Shown here in pieces: positions 1 to 7,374 of a stretch of 64,000 bases of DNA. The DNA lies in assembly GCA_017480325.1 (NCBI GenBank), contig JAFVAY010000011.1, positions 62,001 through 126,000 on the forward strand, in the 5' to 3' direction. A model generated the notes under the pieces. The model searched no databases. It was given only the letters and a program-made list of their open reading frames with translations, and was not told the origin of the DNA. The position numbers were made by a program, and so were the translations under genes. The number at the start of each line of letters is the position of its first letter. Position 1 is the first letter of the stretch. This DNA comes from Clostridiales bacterium (GTDB lineage: Bacteria; Bacillota; Clostridia; Saccharofermentanales; Saccharofermentanaceae).

Positions 1-46
1 GATGAGCGTGATCTCCTCCAAGAGATACGCGAGAATCGCAGCTTAA
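1..46 (+). CDS. possible 3' end of an upstream gene
   Basis: A short open frame (phase starting at base 2) runs from the window edge to TAA at 44-46 and is followed by a stable hairpin at 86-107, as expected for the end of a transcription unit. Another phase (from base 1) stays open to TAA at 118-120 but would read through the hairpin. Too little is visible to name a product, and neither phase is certain to be coding. Confidence 0.25.
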   Translation, partial: MSVISSKRYARIAA

Positions 47-85
47 TATATAACCTTGTATATAAGAGACGCATAAGCGTGTGCG

Positions 86-112
86 GGTGGCCCGACTTCG
101 GGTCACCTTATC
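86..112 (+). terminator. hairpin, possible terminator of the upstream unit
   Basis: Arms 86-94 and 99-107 pair over 9 bp (one G.T wobble) around the loop ACTT. The following stretch TTATCCTTTG is only moderately T-rich, so termination is plausible but weak. It separates the window-edge sequence from the sigma factor promoter. Confidence 0.4.
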
Positions 113-162
113 CTTTGTAACACGACTGTAACATTAATCACGTGAGTTTTCACAAAAAGTCC

Positions 163-191
163 TTGACGATTTCATATATGCGCTGCATACT
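163..191 (+). promoter_or_regulatory. promoter of the sigma-factor operon
   Basis: TTGACG at 163-168 and CATACT at 186-191 are separated by 17 bp, a good housekeeping-type promoter. It would give a 5' leader of about 75-130 nt before the sigma gene. That leader contains an inverted repeat (AATTATTC at 217-224, GAATAATT at 233-240) and a second hairpin at 251-275 that encloses a ribosome binding site. Confidence 0.55.
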
Positions 192-250
192 ATTCAATAC
201 AATTCAAATGCTATTCAATTATTCGCATAAATGAATAATTAAAACCGTAA

Positions 251-275
251 ATTGGAATGTGAAGGGAGTTCCAAT
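251..275 (+). promoter_or_regulatory. 5' leader hairpin around the ribosome binding site
   Basis: ATTGGAA (251-257) pairs with TTCCAAT (269-275). The 11-nt loop holds the purine-rich AAGGGAG, and the closing arm overlaps the ATG at 274. The structure could control translation from that ATG, which opens the small frame at 274-348. Function is inferred from pairing only. Confidence 0.35.
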
Positions 276-348
276 GGTTGGTTCATTGCGCGAAAAAAAA
301 CAAAAAGAAAGGAATAAAACTACATATGACGTTTTCGGATGGTTATAA
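274..348 (+). CDS. 24-codon leader ORF or true frameshifted start of the sigma gene
   Basis: The ATG at 274 has the best ribosome binding site in the region (AAGGGAG) and opens a 24-residue frame ending at 348, overlapping the sigma gene in another phase. It contains a run of eight A (293-300). Losing one A would join this ATG in frame to the sigma factor. It may be a regulatory leader peptide, a slippage site, or the sign of a single-base sequence error; the sequence alone cannot decide. Confidence 0.35.
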   Translation: MVGSLREKKQKERNKTTYDVFGWL

Positions 349-1072
349 GTCTCTTGTTAAGAGCATTCACACAAATTATGTCCCAATGACAGACGCAGAA
401 ACAGTTGCTTTATGCAGTCGCATTCAAAACGGCGACCAGGAAGCATTAAATGAGTTTACCGAGCGTAATCTCGGTCTGATAGTAAAATTCCTTGATAATT
501 ATAAGAACGAACCCGTCGAAGCAGAAGACGCCTTCATGATGGGTTATGAAGGCTTGAGAGCTGCGGCTCTGAAGTTTGACCCCAGCCTGGGGTATAAATT
601 CTCCACATATGCCAAGTCTTGGATTTGCAGAGCCATAGAAAGAGGTATCAATAAGGAAGCATATGACATATATATTCCTGAAAGAGCCAAGGCAGATATG
701 ATAAAGAACAAAGAGGACGTAAGCTTCCAGAGCGCGTCCTCCTTGGACGCTCCCTTAAGAGCCTCAGACGGGGATATGACTGACCTGACCCTGGGTGATA
801 CCATCGCCTCAGACAGACCTGACCCCATAGAGGTTTCAGAAAGAGAGATGGCCTGTGAAGCCCTTCTGGATGCAGTATCAAAGCTTCCAATAAAAGAAGC
901 AATGGCAATAACCCTGTTATATGGGCTTTTTGACATAGACCGTCAGTCTCTCTCCGAGGCCGGCAAATATATGGGCCTTAGCAAGGAAGGCGTCCGCCAG
1001 AATAAGCTGAAGGGCTTCTCCAAGCTTGAGAAGGACTCAGTCCTTGAGGGCTACTCCCTCCTTTATATGTGA
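326..1072 (+). CDS. sigma-70 family RNA polymerase sigma factor
   Basis: About 248 residues from the ATG at 326 (a TTG at 278 would add 16). A region-2 block comes first (NLGLIVKFLDNY, then the GYEGLRAAALKFDP and FSTYAKSWICRAIERG signature of regions 2.1-2.4), then an acidic linker, then a region-4 helix-turn-helix near the C-terminus (LPIKEAMAITLLYG, GLSKEGVRQNKLKGFSKLE). It lacks region 1.1 and is shorter than a primary sigma, so it probably redirects polymerase to a limited promoter set. It is the first gene of the island and 17 bp from the next, so it may drive the island itself. The start is uncertain: AAAGAAAGGA lies about 13 nt before 326, but a better site precedes the ATG at 274 in another phase. 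Confidence 0.8.
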   Translation: MTFSDGYKSLVKSIHTNYVPMTDAETVALCSRIQNGDQEALNEFTERNLGLIVKFLDNYKNEPVEAEDAFMMGYEGLRAAALKFDPSLGYKFSTYAKSWICRAIERGINKEAYDIYIPERAKADMIKNKEDVSFQSASSLDAPLRASDGDMTDLTLGDTIASDRPDPIEVSEREMACEALLDAVSKLPIKEAMAITLLYGLFDIDRQSLSEAGKYMGLSKEGVRQNKLKGFSKLEKDSVLEGYSLLYM

Positions 1073-1089
1073 TAAAGGAGGTGCCCGTC

Positions 1090-1404
1090 ATGGATATACC
1101 CGCAATACAGAAAAGAATAATTCAGAACAAGCTCAACCATGGCTTTAACATGGATGATATAGGCAGAGAGTTCCTTTACCTCTACGGCGAAGTAGGCGAA
1201 GCCTACGACGCCTATTCGAGGGGACTCCCTGCCGAGGAGCTCGGCCTCGAGCTTGCCGATGTTGCCATATATCTTCTGGGCATCGCGGAGCTTCTGGGCT
1301 TCGATATGAATAATGAGATCTTAAAGAAGATCAAGATCAACGAGGGCAGGGTTTATGAAACTCTTCCCGACGGCTCCGTAGTTAAGGTGGAGACTGATCA
1401 GTAA
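1090..1404 (+). CDS. MazG-like nucleotide pyrophosphohydrolase
   Basis: A 104-residue all-alpha protein with the two acidic helices of the MazG/dUTPase superfamily: FLYLYGEVGEAYDAY (ExxE) and LGLELADVAIYLL (ExxD), the residues that bind the divalent metal used to hydrolyse NTPs to NMP and pyrophosphate. I chose the ATG at 1090 because AAAGGAGG at about 1074-1081 precedes it; an upstream GTG at 1069 overlaps the sigma stop and has no such site. In the island it could remove modified or alarmone nucleotides, but the substrate cannot be read from sequence. Confidence 0.7.
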   Translation: MDIPAIQKRIIQNKLNHGFNMDDIGREFLYLYGEVGEAYDAYSRGLPAEELGLELADVAIYLLGIAELLGFDMNNEILKKIKINEGRVYETLPDGSVVKVETDQ

Positions 1405-1412
1405 ACCGGCGG

Positions 1413-1441
1413 TTGACGACATCGGATACCGGCGTCAATTT
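1413..1441 (+). repeat. intergenic hairpin, copy 1 of an island repeat
   Basis: TTGACG (1413-1418) pairs with CGTCAA (1433-1438), with an inner CGG/CCG stem and an ATA loop, followed by TTTAA. It resembles better-formed copies at 7290-7323 and 8210-8241, each placed shortly before an island gene. It may act as an attenuator or RNA processing site. Confidence 0.4.
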
Positions 1442-1507
1442 AACCCCATACACATCAAAACACCCACACCCCATATAAATAACACAAACAAGGAAAGGAA
1501 TAAGCTT

Positions 1508-3571
1508 ATGTTGTTATTCAGGTTTCAGTTCCCGGTGAAGGGAACTTCATTAGAGGAATTCGCCCGTGATTACTATAACGAGGACGGATCTCCCAACAAG
1601 AGAGCTTGGCGCAATTCGCCGGGTAAGGTTCGCGAGCTTAATGATCTGTTCATTATTGATTATAAACGCGACAGAAAGGTGCTGCCTCTCATAGTAGACG
1701 GAGATCCGAAGTACATCTACGCAGTCGCTTCGGTGTCTGCCGAGTTAGGCTCTATAGATGAGGCGCTTAAGGTTTTCTCTCATGCAGTATCCGGATGTCA
1801 GTTCGAGGACTGCACCGAGATCCCGAGAGAAGTCTACATGAGCGCGATAGAGCGTGCATATAACACCGACTATCTATCGATGTCGGGAAGAAGTCTTTAT
1901 GATCTGATCTCGTTATTCTACTATAGCAGAAGAGGACTCTTCGATGTTCCGGCCTTTGAGATCAAAGAAGAATTCGAGTCTTATTCCGATATGACCTATA
2001 AAGAGGCTAAGAAGAGAGCCGCAGATATTATGGCTTCCGATGACTTCAAGGAAGAGCTCGAGAGAATCTATTCCAAGAAGAATCTTAAGGAATATAAGGG
2101 GCATCCCGTACACTATGTTATTTCCGCCGGCGACTACGAGGCGGGTATGGATATGGTGAACATTCTGGTTCCGGCTCTTCGTAAGAACAAGAGACTGCTG
2201 TCGGGGCGTGTGACTCACATGCGTCATATCACACATAATGCGCATAAGGATGAAGGCTTCGAGCGCCTGTTCGAGTCTGAGTCAGGAGCTACCGTGGTAG
2301 TGGATTTCTCACGAGAGGATTCCTACGGCAACATGGTAACGGGCTTTGTGGATCTGTCTAAGGCTCTGGGCAAGATGGTGGAGCGCTACGGCAAGGACAC
2401 CTTATTCATCTTCATCGATGTGTCAGGAGAATCCGAGCTCGCAGGCGCAGCCATCGCAGCCATCCAGTCTGCGGCGGATATGGTCCATCTCACGGAGGGC
2501 TACGGAGATCATGCTGAGGCCGTAAGCTATCTTAAGAGAATCGCATCCCGCGCATCCTTCGGCTACGGTAATGAGAAGGAGCTTACCAAGTACCTTCCCG
2601 AGAAGGTCTCCTACACGGTCACCGATATCTACACAGCATATAACAACTGGTATGCGAAGGGCCTCAAGTCTCACGTGTACAAGGCTTATGCTGAAGTAGA
2701 CACCATGAAGATAACCGTCGCCGATAAGGTGGATCATCCCTATGAGGAGCTTCAGAAGCTCGTGGGTCTTACCGACATTAAGAGAGTCGTAGATCAGATC
2801 ATCAACACAAGTAAGCTTGAGAAGATGAAGTCTCTCATGGGTATCGAGTCTGTACCTATATCAAAGCATATGTGCTTCACGGGAACTCCCGGAACCTGTA
2901 AGACTACGGTAGCAAGACTCATCGCCCAGATACTTAAGGAAGAAGGCGTCCTTAAGAATGGCCATATCGTCGAGTGCGGACGTCAGGATCTGGTGGCAAG
3001 ATACGTCGGCTGGACTGCCAAAAACGTGGAGCAGAAGTTCCGCGAGGCAAGAGGCGGCATACTCTTCATTGACGAAGCCTACTCGCTCGTTGACCACAAC
3101 CAGAAGACCTTTGGCTTCGAGGCGATCAATGCCATCGTCCAGCTTATGGAGAACTATAGGGATGAGGTAATAGTTATTTTCGCAGGGTACGAGGACAAGA
3201 TGAAGCAGTTCCTTGCCGAGAACGAGGGCCTCAACTCGCGTATTGCCTTCCACCTGAACTTCCCTGATTACAACACGGAGGAGCTGGGGGCCATTATGGA
3301 GCTGATGCTTCAGAAGCAGAAGCTGACCTGCGATCCCGAGGCTTACGATAAGTGCCGCAGGATCTTCGATGAAGCCAGAAGCTATAAGAACTTCGGTAAC
3401 GGAAGATTCGTCCGTAACCTGCTGGATCAGGCAAGGCTTAATCAGTCCGCGAGGATCATGGCTCACCTCGAGGGCGATCTCGTGGATAAGGATGAGGTCA
3501 CAAGGCTTACGGCAGAAGACTTCACCATGCCACACATTGCAGCCAGAAAGAGCGCGAGGATGGGGCTTTAA
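1508..3571 (+). CDS. CbbX/SpoVK-type AAA+ ATPase with large N-terminal region
   Basis: 687 residues; GGAAAGGAA precedes the ATG. The C-terminal third is a CbbX/SpoVK/EccA-like AAA+ module: Walker A GTPGTCKTT at about 459-467, Walker B GGILFIDEAYSL at about 516-527, then a sensor block (VIVIFAGYEDKM) and an arginine-bearing GLNSRIAFHLNFPDY. The first 400 residues match no family I recognise. Family members remodel protein complexes (Rubisco activase CbbX, type VII secretion EccA). One oddity: the glycine just before the Walker A lysine is cysteine (Cys464, codon 2897-2899), which may weaken ATP binding. It precedes an acidic repeat protein and a second AAA+ gene, suggesting partners in one assembly. 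Confidence 0.8.
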   Translation: MLLFRFQFPVKGTSLEEFARDYYNEDGSPNKRAWRNSPGKVRELNDLFIIDYKRDRKVLPLIVDGDPKYIYAVASVSAELGSIDEALKVFSHAVSGCQFEDCTEIPREVYMSAIERAYNTDYLSMSGRSLYDLISLFYYSRRGLFDVPAFEIKEEFESYSDMTYKEAKKRAADIMASDDFKEELERIYSKKNLKEYKGHPVHYVISAGDYEAGMDMVNILVPALRKNKRLLSGRVTHMRHITHNAHKDEGFERLFESESGATVVVDFSREDSYGNMVTGFVDLSKALGKMVERYGKDTLFIFIDVSGESELAGAAIAAIQSAADMVHLTEGYGDHAEAVSYLKRIASRASFGYGNEKELTKYLPEKVSYTVTDIYTAYNNWYAKGLKSHVYKAYAEVDTMKITVADKVDHPYEELQKLVGLTDIKRVVDQIINTSKLEKMKSLMGIESVPISKHMCFTGTPGTCKTTVARLIAQILKEEGVLKNGHIVECGRQDLVARYVGWTAKNVEQKFREARGGILFIDEAYSLVDHNQKTFGFEAINAIVQLMENYRDEVIVIFAGYEDKMKQFLAENEGLNSRIAFHLNFPDYNTEELGAIMELMLQKQKLTCDPEAYDKCRRIFDEARSYKNFGNGRFVRNLLDQARLNQSARIMAHLEGDLVDKDEVTRLTAEDFTMPHIAARKSARMGL

Positions 3572-3609
3572 GCCCACTCGCCTCATATCGAAAAGGAGAT
3601 TTAACTCAC

Positions 3610-4545
3610 ATGAACAAGAAAGACAACACGATAAGTGATGAAGAGACCAGACGTTTAGTACTGAAGATGCTGGAAGAGGTGGAAGCCGAAGAGGACGGCA
3701 TCGACGAGGAAGAGTCCGATGATGAGATTGAAGAAACGGAGGATGATTCCTGGGATGACGAAGTGGAGTTCGACTTCGATGACCATAATGACCAGGAGGA
3801 CTATCACAATATGTCTGTAGATGCCGTTAACAGAGGCAATCCGGCCAAGGCATATGAGATATGTGAGGAGGGACTCGAGAAGTTCCCTAACGACCCTGAC
3901 CTTCTGGCAGACAGGATCACCTACGCCGTTAATATGAACGACATGGAGCGTGCTCTGGAAGCGAAGGAAGAGCTTCACCGAATACTGAGTATGGACCGCT
4001 GGAACTGGCGCTGCTTCTTCTTCAGCTGCGAGTTCATGATTAAGGCAGATGTCAGAAATTATGAAGCTGAATGCAGACGTGTGATTTCCTGCTTCAAAGA
4101 GTATATCCCCTACGACGAGAGGTCCGATCTGGCGGAATACCTGCTGGAGGAGGCTCTCGGTAATAACGATGCGGCTTTGGAGGTCCTCGAGAGAGCCGTG
4201 ACTGACAGATCATACGCCTGTCAGTGCTCGGTGGCTCTGTGTGATTTATATCTCGGACGCGGACGGTATGAGGATGTAATCAAGACAGCCAATTACGGTC
4301 TGGCAGCCTCTGCCAAGCCACAGGAGATGGTAAACACCGCTTATCTTCTGTTCCTTCGGGCATTGTCGGAGGATCACCTCATACATATGAAGATATATAG
4401 AGGCGAGACGGTCACCGCTGATGAGCTGGAGCTTGTTCGTTCCGAATACAAGCTTATTCAGGAAGAATTCCTGCAGTTCCTTCATAACTACTCCAATACT
4501 ATCGATATCCGTTCAAAGTTGTTAAGTGTAATTAAGGCGCAGTAA
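3610..4545 (+). CDS. acidic TPR-like repeat protein
   Basis: 311 residues. The first 60 are extremely acidic (runs of E and D around EEVEAEEDGIDEEESDDE), then helical repeats resembling tetratricopeptide units follow (NRGNPAKAYEICEEGLEKFP, NMNDMERALEAKEELHRIL, GRYEDVIKTANYGLAAS). No catalytic motif is visible. TPR proteins usually act as adaptors; a basic or nucleic-acid-like binding partner could be mimicked by the acidic head. It lies between the two AAA+ genes (39 bp after the first, 7 bp before the second), so a scaffold role for those ATPases is the natural guess. No known family name is offered. Confidence 0.6.
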   Translation: MNKKDNTISDEETRRLVLKMLEEVEAEEDGIDEEESDDEIEETEDDSWDDEVEFDFDDHNDQEDYHNMSVDAVNRGNPAKAYEICEEGLEKFPNDPDLLADRITYAVNMNDMERALEAKEELHRILSMDRWNWRCFFFSCEFMIKADVRNYEAECRRVISCFKEYIPYDERSDLAEYLLEEALGNNDAALEVLERAVTDRSYACQCSVALCDLYLGRGRYEDVIKTANYGLAASAKPQEMVNTAYLLFLRALSEDHLIHMKIYRGETVTADELELVRSEYKLIQEEFLQFLHNYSNTIDIRSKLLSVIKAQ

Positions 4546-4552
4546 CAAGGAG

Positions 4553-5740
4553 GTGCCTATGGCAGATGTTAATGATATTAATGAGCTTAGAAGCAAGCTT
4601 AAGAGGATGAGCCCTGAGGAAAGGGCAAGACTTCATAAGCTTATAAGCTCGGCCCCCGTAAGCGAGGCTCCGGCAGTAAGAACGAACTCCGGCAACCGCT
4701 GGTTCGACCGCCCCATTACCGGTCTTAACGCCGAGGGAATGGCCAAGCTTAAGGAGCTCGAGAAAAGGCTCAATAATGATATGTTCATGTCTGCACGCGT
4801 AGACATGAAGCAGGTCAATTATCTTAAGAAGCTTAAGAAGATGAAGCTTCAGGTCCCGTCCTTCTTCCGTAATACGGTTGACCCCAGAAGGATGTATCAG
4901 CATCTTCGTTCCTTCTGCATCAATAACGATATCCCTGAGGAGATAATAACCCGCGTGGTCCCCGCCTTGGTGACCTATATCGAGACAGGGCATATGAGAC
5001 CGATAATCCTGGTGGGAGAGAAGGGCTGCGGTAAGACGACAGCACTCCGTATGCTGGTGGAAGAGGCTTTACAGCTTCATACCGAGATAATCAAGGTTCC
5101 TCAGGCAGACGGCTCCCACGGGATCACCGGTCACTGCGGCTCATTCTATAATGCGGACGTGGGACTTCTGTCAAGAGCCAGATTCAAGTCTAAGAAGCTT
5201 CTTAACGCATACGTCTTCGACGAGATAGATAAGGTAACACACAGTCAGACTCACGCGAGCATCGATGATGAGCTTCTGTCCATTACCGATGAGTCCAATG
5301 ATAGTATCGTCGATAACTACCTCGATACTACTATAGTAGGCCTGGAGTATTGTCCGATGTTCTTTACCGCCAACGACCTTACCAGGATCAACCCGATCCT
5401 GGTAGACCGCTGCACAGTGATACGTTTCCCGAATGCGAATAAGGAGCGCATCAAGGCTATTATGGCAAAGTACGTCAATAACAAGCTCTCCGGTACCTGC
5501 TACAAGCTTATAAGTATCGACATGAAGCTTATGAATAAGTACATCGACATCCTCGTGGACCATGATGTTACTTCACTTCGTAAGCATCAGCAGCTTATAG
5601 AGATCGTTCTTCAGAACGCTCTTAACGTGGCACTTACAAGCCAGGGCAATGACAAGACCGAAGTTACCGAGCAGATGTTCCGTGAGGCCTCGGAGGCAAT
5701 TCTCGGAATCGAGAAGCATAAGATAGGCTTCGCCGCATAA
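4553..5740 (+). CDS. AAA+ ATPase, second of the island
   Basis: 395 residues; ribosome binding site AAGGAGG just before ATG. An N-terminal helical region of about 140 residues (NELRSKLKRMSPEERARLHK) precedes a P-loop GEKGCGKTT at about 154-162, Walker B AYVFDEIDKV at about 218-227, and sensor-1 CPMFFTANDL, with an arginine in VDRCTVIRFP. The order resembles MoxR/Lon-type AAA+ proteins; Lon's protease domain is absent. The next gene is a ClpP-like peptidase 32 bp downstream, so this ATPase could be the unfoldase that feeds it, although I do not see the IGF-type loop of ClpX/ClpA. That pairing is inference from position. Confidence 0.75.
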   Translation: MPMADVNDINELRSKLKRMSPEERARLHKLISSAPVSEAPAVRTNSGNRWFDRPITGLNAEGMAKLKELEKRLNNDMFMSARVDMKQVNYLKKLKKMKLQVPSFFRNTVDPRRMYQHLRSFCINNDIPEEIITRVVPALVTYIETGHMRPIILVGEKGCGKTTALRMLVEEALQLHTEIIKVPQADGSHGITGHCGSFYNADVGLLSRARFKSKKLLNAYVFDEIDKVTHSQTHASIDDELLSITDESNDSIVDNYLDTTIVGLEYCPMFFTANDLTRINPILVDRCTVIRFPNANKERIKAIMAKYVNNKLSGTCYKLISIDMKLMNKYIDILVDHDVTSLRKHQQLIEIVLQNALNVALTSQGNDKTEVTEQMFREASEAILGIEKHKIGFAA

Positions 5741-5772
5741 ATAACAATCAATATAATAAGGAGCATATATTT

Positions 5773-6351
5773 ATGATCATCAATCCAATGTCAATGAGCA
5801 GAGATCACGGCGATGTGTTCTCCAATAACCTTCACAACGGCATCATCTACCTCGTAGGGGAGATCAATGACGACCTTGCCACTACCGTCATCGCCCAGAT
5901 GTTCGATGCGGTGGAGAACAGAAGCACACTTGACGACGATAACAATTCTATTCGTCTTTATATCAACAGCCCCGGAGGATCCATGACCGCAGGGCTTGCC
6001 ATATATGACACCATGAGAAGTCTCCCTATGCCGGTAGACACCATCTGCATGGGTATGGCGGCAAGCATGGCGGCGGTGATTTTCGCCGGGGGAAGAGAGC
6101 GATCCATACTTCCTCATGCCGAGGTCATGATCCATCAGCCCTCGGGAGGCACGGAGGGAACTGCGACGGACATCATCATAGCTGCAGACCACATCAAGAA
6201 GCGTAAGCAGGATGTCATCGAGATACTAAGCGAGCGCACGGGCAACACTCCCGAGAAGGTCGCTCAGGATATTCAGATCGACTGCTGGATGAATGCGGAA
6301 GAGGCCGTCAAATACGGTATCGCAGACAGGATAATCGAGCCTACAGCCTAG
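5773..6351 (+). CDS. ClpP-like serine protease
   Basis: 192 residues, the normal ClpP length. The Ser-His-Asp triad is complete: Ser98 in GMAASMAAV, His121 in AEVMIHQP, Asp170 in QIDCWMNAEEAVKYG; the NSPGGS loop at 65-70 is present. ClpP assembles as a tetradecameric barrel that degrades substrates delivered by AAA+ unfoldases in the cytosol. It differs from housekeeping ClpP around the active serine (MAAV rather than MGAF) and sits in an accessory operon without clpX, so it is best called a paralog dedicated to this island. Ribosome binding site AAGGAG lies before the ATG. The stop codon falls inside the 6335-6357 hairpin. Confidence 0.85.
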   Translation: MIINPMSMSRDHGDVFSNNLHNGIIYLVGEINDDLATTVIAQMFDAVENRSTLDDDNNSIRLYINSPGGSMTAGLAIYDTMRSLPMPVDTICMGMAASMAAVIFAGGRERSILPHAEVMIHQPSGGTEGTATDIIIAADHIKKRKQDVIEILSERTGNTPEKVAQDIQIDCWMNAEEAVKYGIADRIIEPTA

Positions 6352-6383
6352 GCTCGACCCTGCTTCTTACATAATGTTATAAT
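6335..6383 (+). promoter_or_regulatory. hairpin over the clpP stop, then internal promoter
   Basis: TCGAGCCTA (6335-6343) and TAGGCTCGA (6349-6357) form a 9-bp stem with a 5-nt loop spanning the protease stop codon; no strong T tract follows. TCGACC (6354-6359) and TATAAT (6378-6383) with an 18-bp spacer make a plausible promoter for the next gene, predicting a start near 6390. Confidence 0.4.
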
Positions 6384-6414
6384 AACATGATACATAATGA
6401 TCAGAGGTAATAAA

Positions 6415-7248
6415 GTGTCCAGATCAGGCAGAAGCGAATACTACGATGAAGAATATGCTCAGGTGGGGCTTCCCAATAAGCCGGAGCTGTCAAGACTGGT
6501 AAAGGAATCGATAGGCAGCAGAACTATGTCTGCCTTTGCCGAGCTTTGCGATACCAGTCAATCCACGCTTTCCAGATTGATTAATCCCGAATATGAGATG
6601 AAGAATCCGGTGTCTCCCGCGCTCATAAGAAAGGTTGCCGAGAATTCCGCGAGCAATGATGAAGAGATCCTCAAGAAGCTCATGGAAGCTAACGGCATGG
6701 ATACCCGTGAGAATATAAGCAACAGGAAATTCGAGGAGAGGGACAGGCAGGAGAAGGAGCTTTATGAGAGCATCAAGAGCACGATCATTACTCAGCTCGA
6801 GGCTAAGAAACACAGCGTCTGGGAGCTTCAGCAAAGCTCTATGAGAGGCGGCGGTATCGTCCCCAGCAGATTCGACTTCGACATAAGAAGTGATCTCCTT
6901 CTCATGGTACAGGGGAAGGATCCCAGATTCCTGAACTTCATCATCGACAGGACAACCTACTATACCGGCCGGCAGGAGGACTTCTTCTCAGGCACGAACA
7001 GGGTAAGCCGTTATACCAGTCTTTTCCTTATGGATTGCTGGGAGAGCGATATATTAAGAGATTACTGGAACACTATCGTATTCACGAAGGCTTCCATATA
7101 TGAGCAGTTCGTAAAGCCGTTAAGTGTTGTAGAGGTTAACGGCTATATATCTGTACTGCTTATCGATCCCGATAATAAGAAGATCGTAAAGGAATATAAC
7201 ATGACCCGTAAGGACGGAAATAAGGTTAAGTCATTCTTCAAGGGCTGA
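6415..7248 (+). CDS. HTH-type DNA-binding regulator with unknown C-terminal domain
   Basis: 277 residues from the GTG at 6415, which has AGAGGT a few bases upstream; an ATG at 6397 has no ribosome binding site and lies almost on the predicted transcript start. Residues about 33-80 resemble an XRE-like helix-turn-helix (SAFAELCDTSQSTLSRLINP). The C-terminal 150 residues contain a mixed alpha/beta segment (GIVPSRFDFDIRSDLLLMVQG, then ISVLLIDPDNKKIVKEYN) that I do not recognise; the island has similar sensor-like blocks nowhere else. Having its own promoter inside the island suggests it is a regulator of the system. Confidence 0.6.
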   Translation: MSRSGRSEYYDEEYAQVGLPNKPELSRLVKESIGSRTMSAFAELCDTSQSTLSRLINPEYEMKNPVSPALIRKVAENSASNDEEILKKLMEANGMDTRENISNRKFEERDRQEKELYESIKSTIITQLEAKKHSVWELQQSSMRGGGIVPSRFDFDIRSDLLLMVQGKDPRFLNFIIDRTTYYTGRQEDFFSGTNRVSRYTSLFLMDCWESDILRDYWNTIVFTKASIYEQFVKPLSVVEVNGYISVLLIDPDNKKIVKEYNMTRKDGNKVKSFFKG

Positions 7249-7289
7249 TCCGTCTGATCGATTAATTTACACATATTGTGAAATTACGT

Positions 7290-7323
7290 TTGACGCTTGC
7301 GAATGCAGGCGTCAATTTTATTT
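7290..7323 (+). terminator. terminator-like hairpin, island repeat copy 2
   Basis: An 11-bp stem (7290-7300 with 7305-7315, one wobble), tetraloop GAAT, then TTTTATTT. This has the form of an intrinsic terminator or attenuator between the regulator gene and the PARG-type gene, and is closely similar to the copy at 8210-8241. Confidence 0.6.
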
Positions 7324-7374
7324 GGAAGTAACAGCAGGAAAAATAAGATAAATCACTCCATGGAGGGAATAAAC

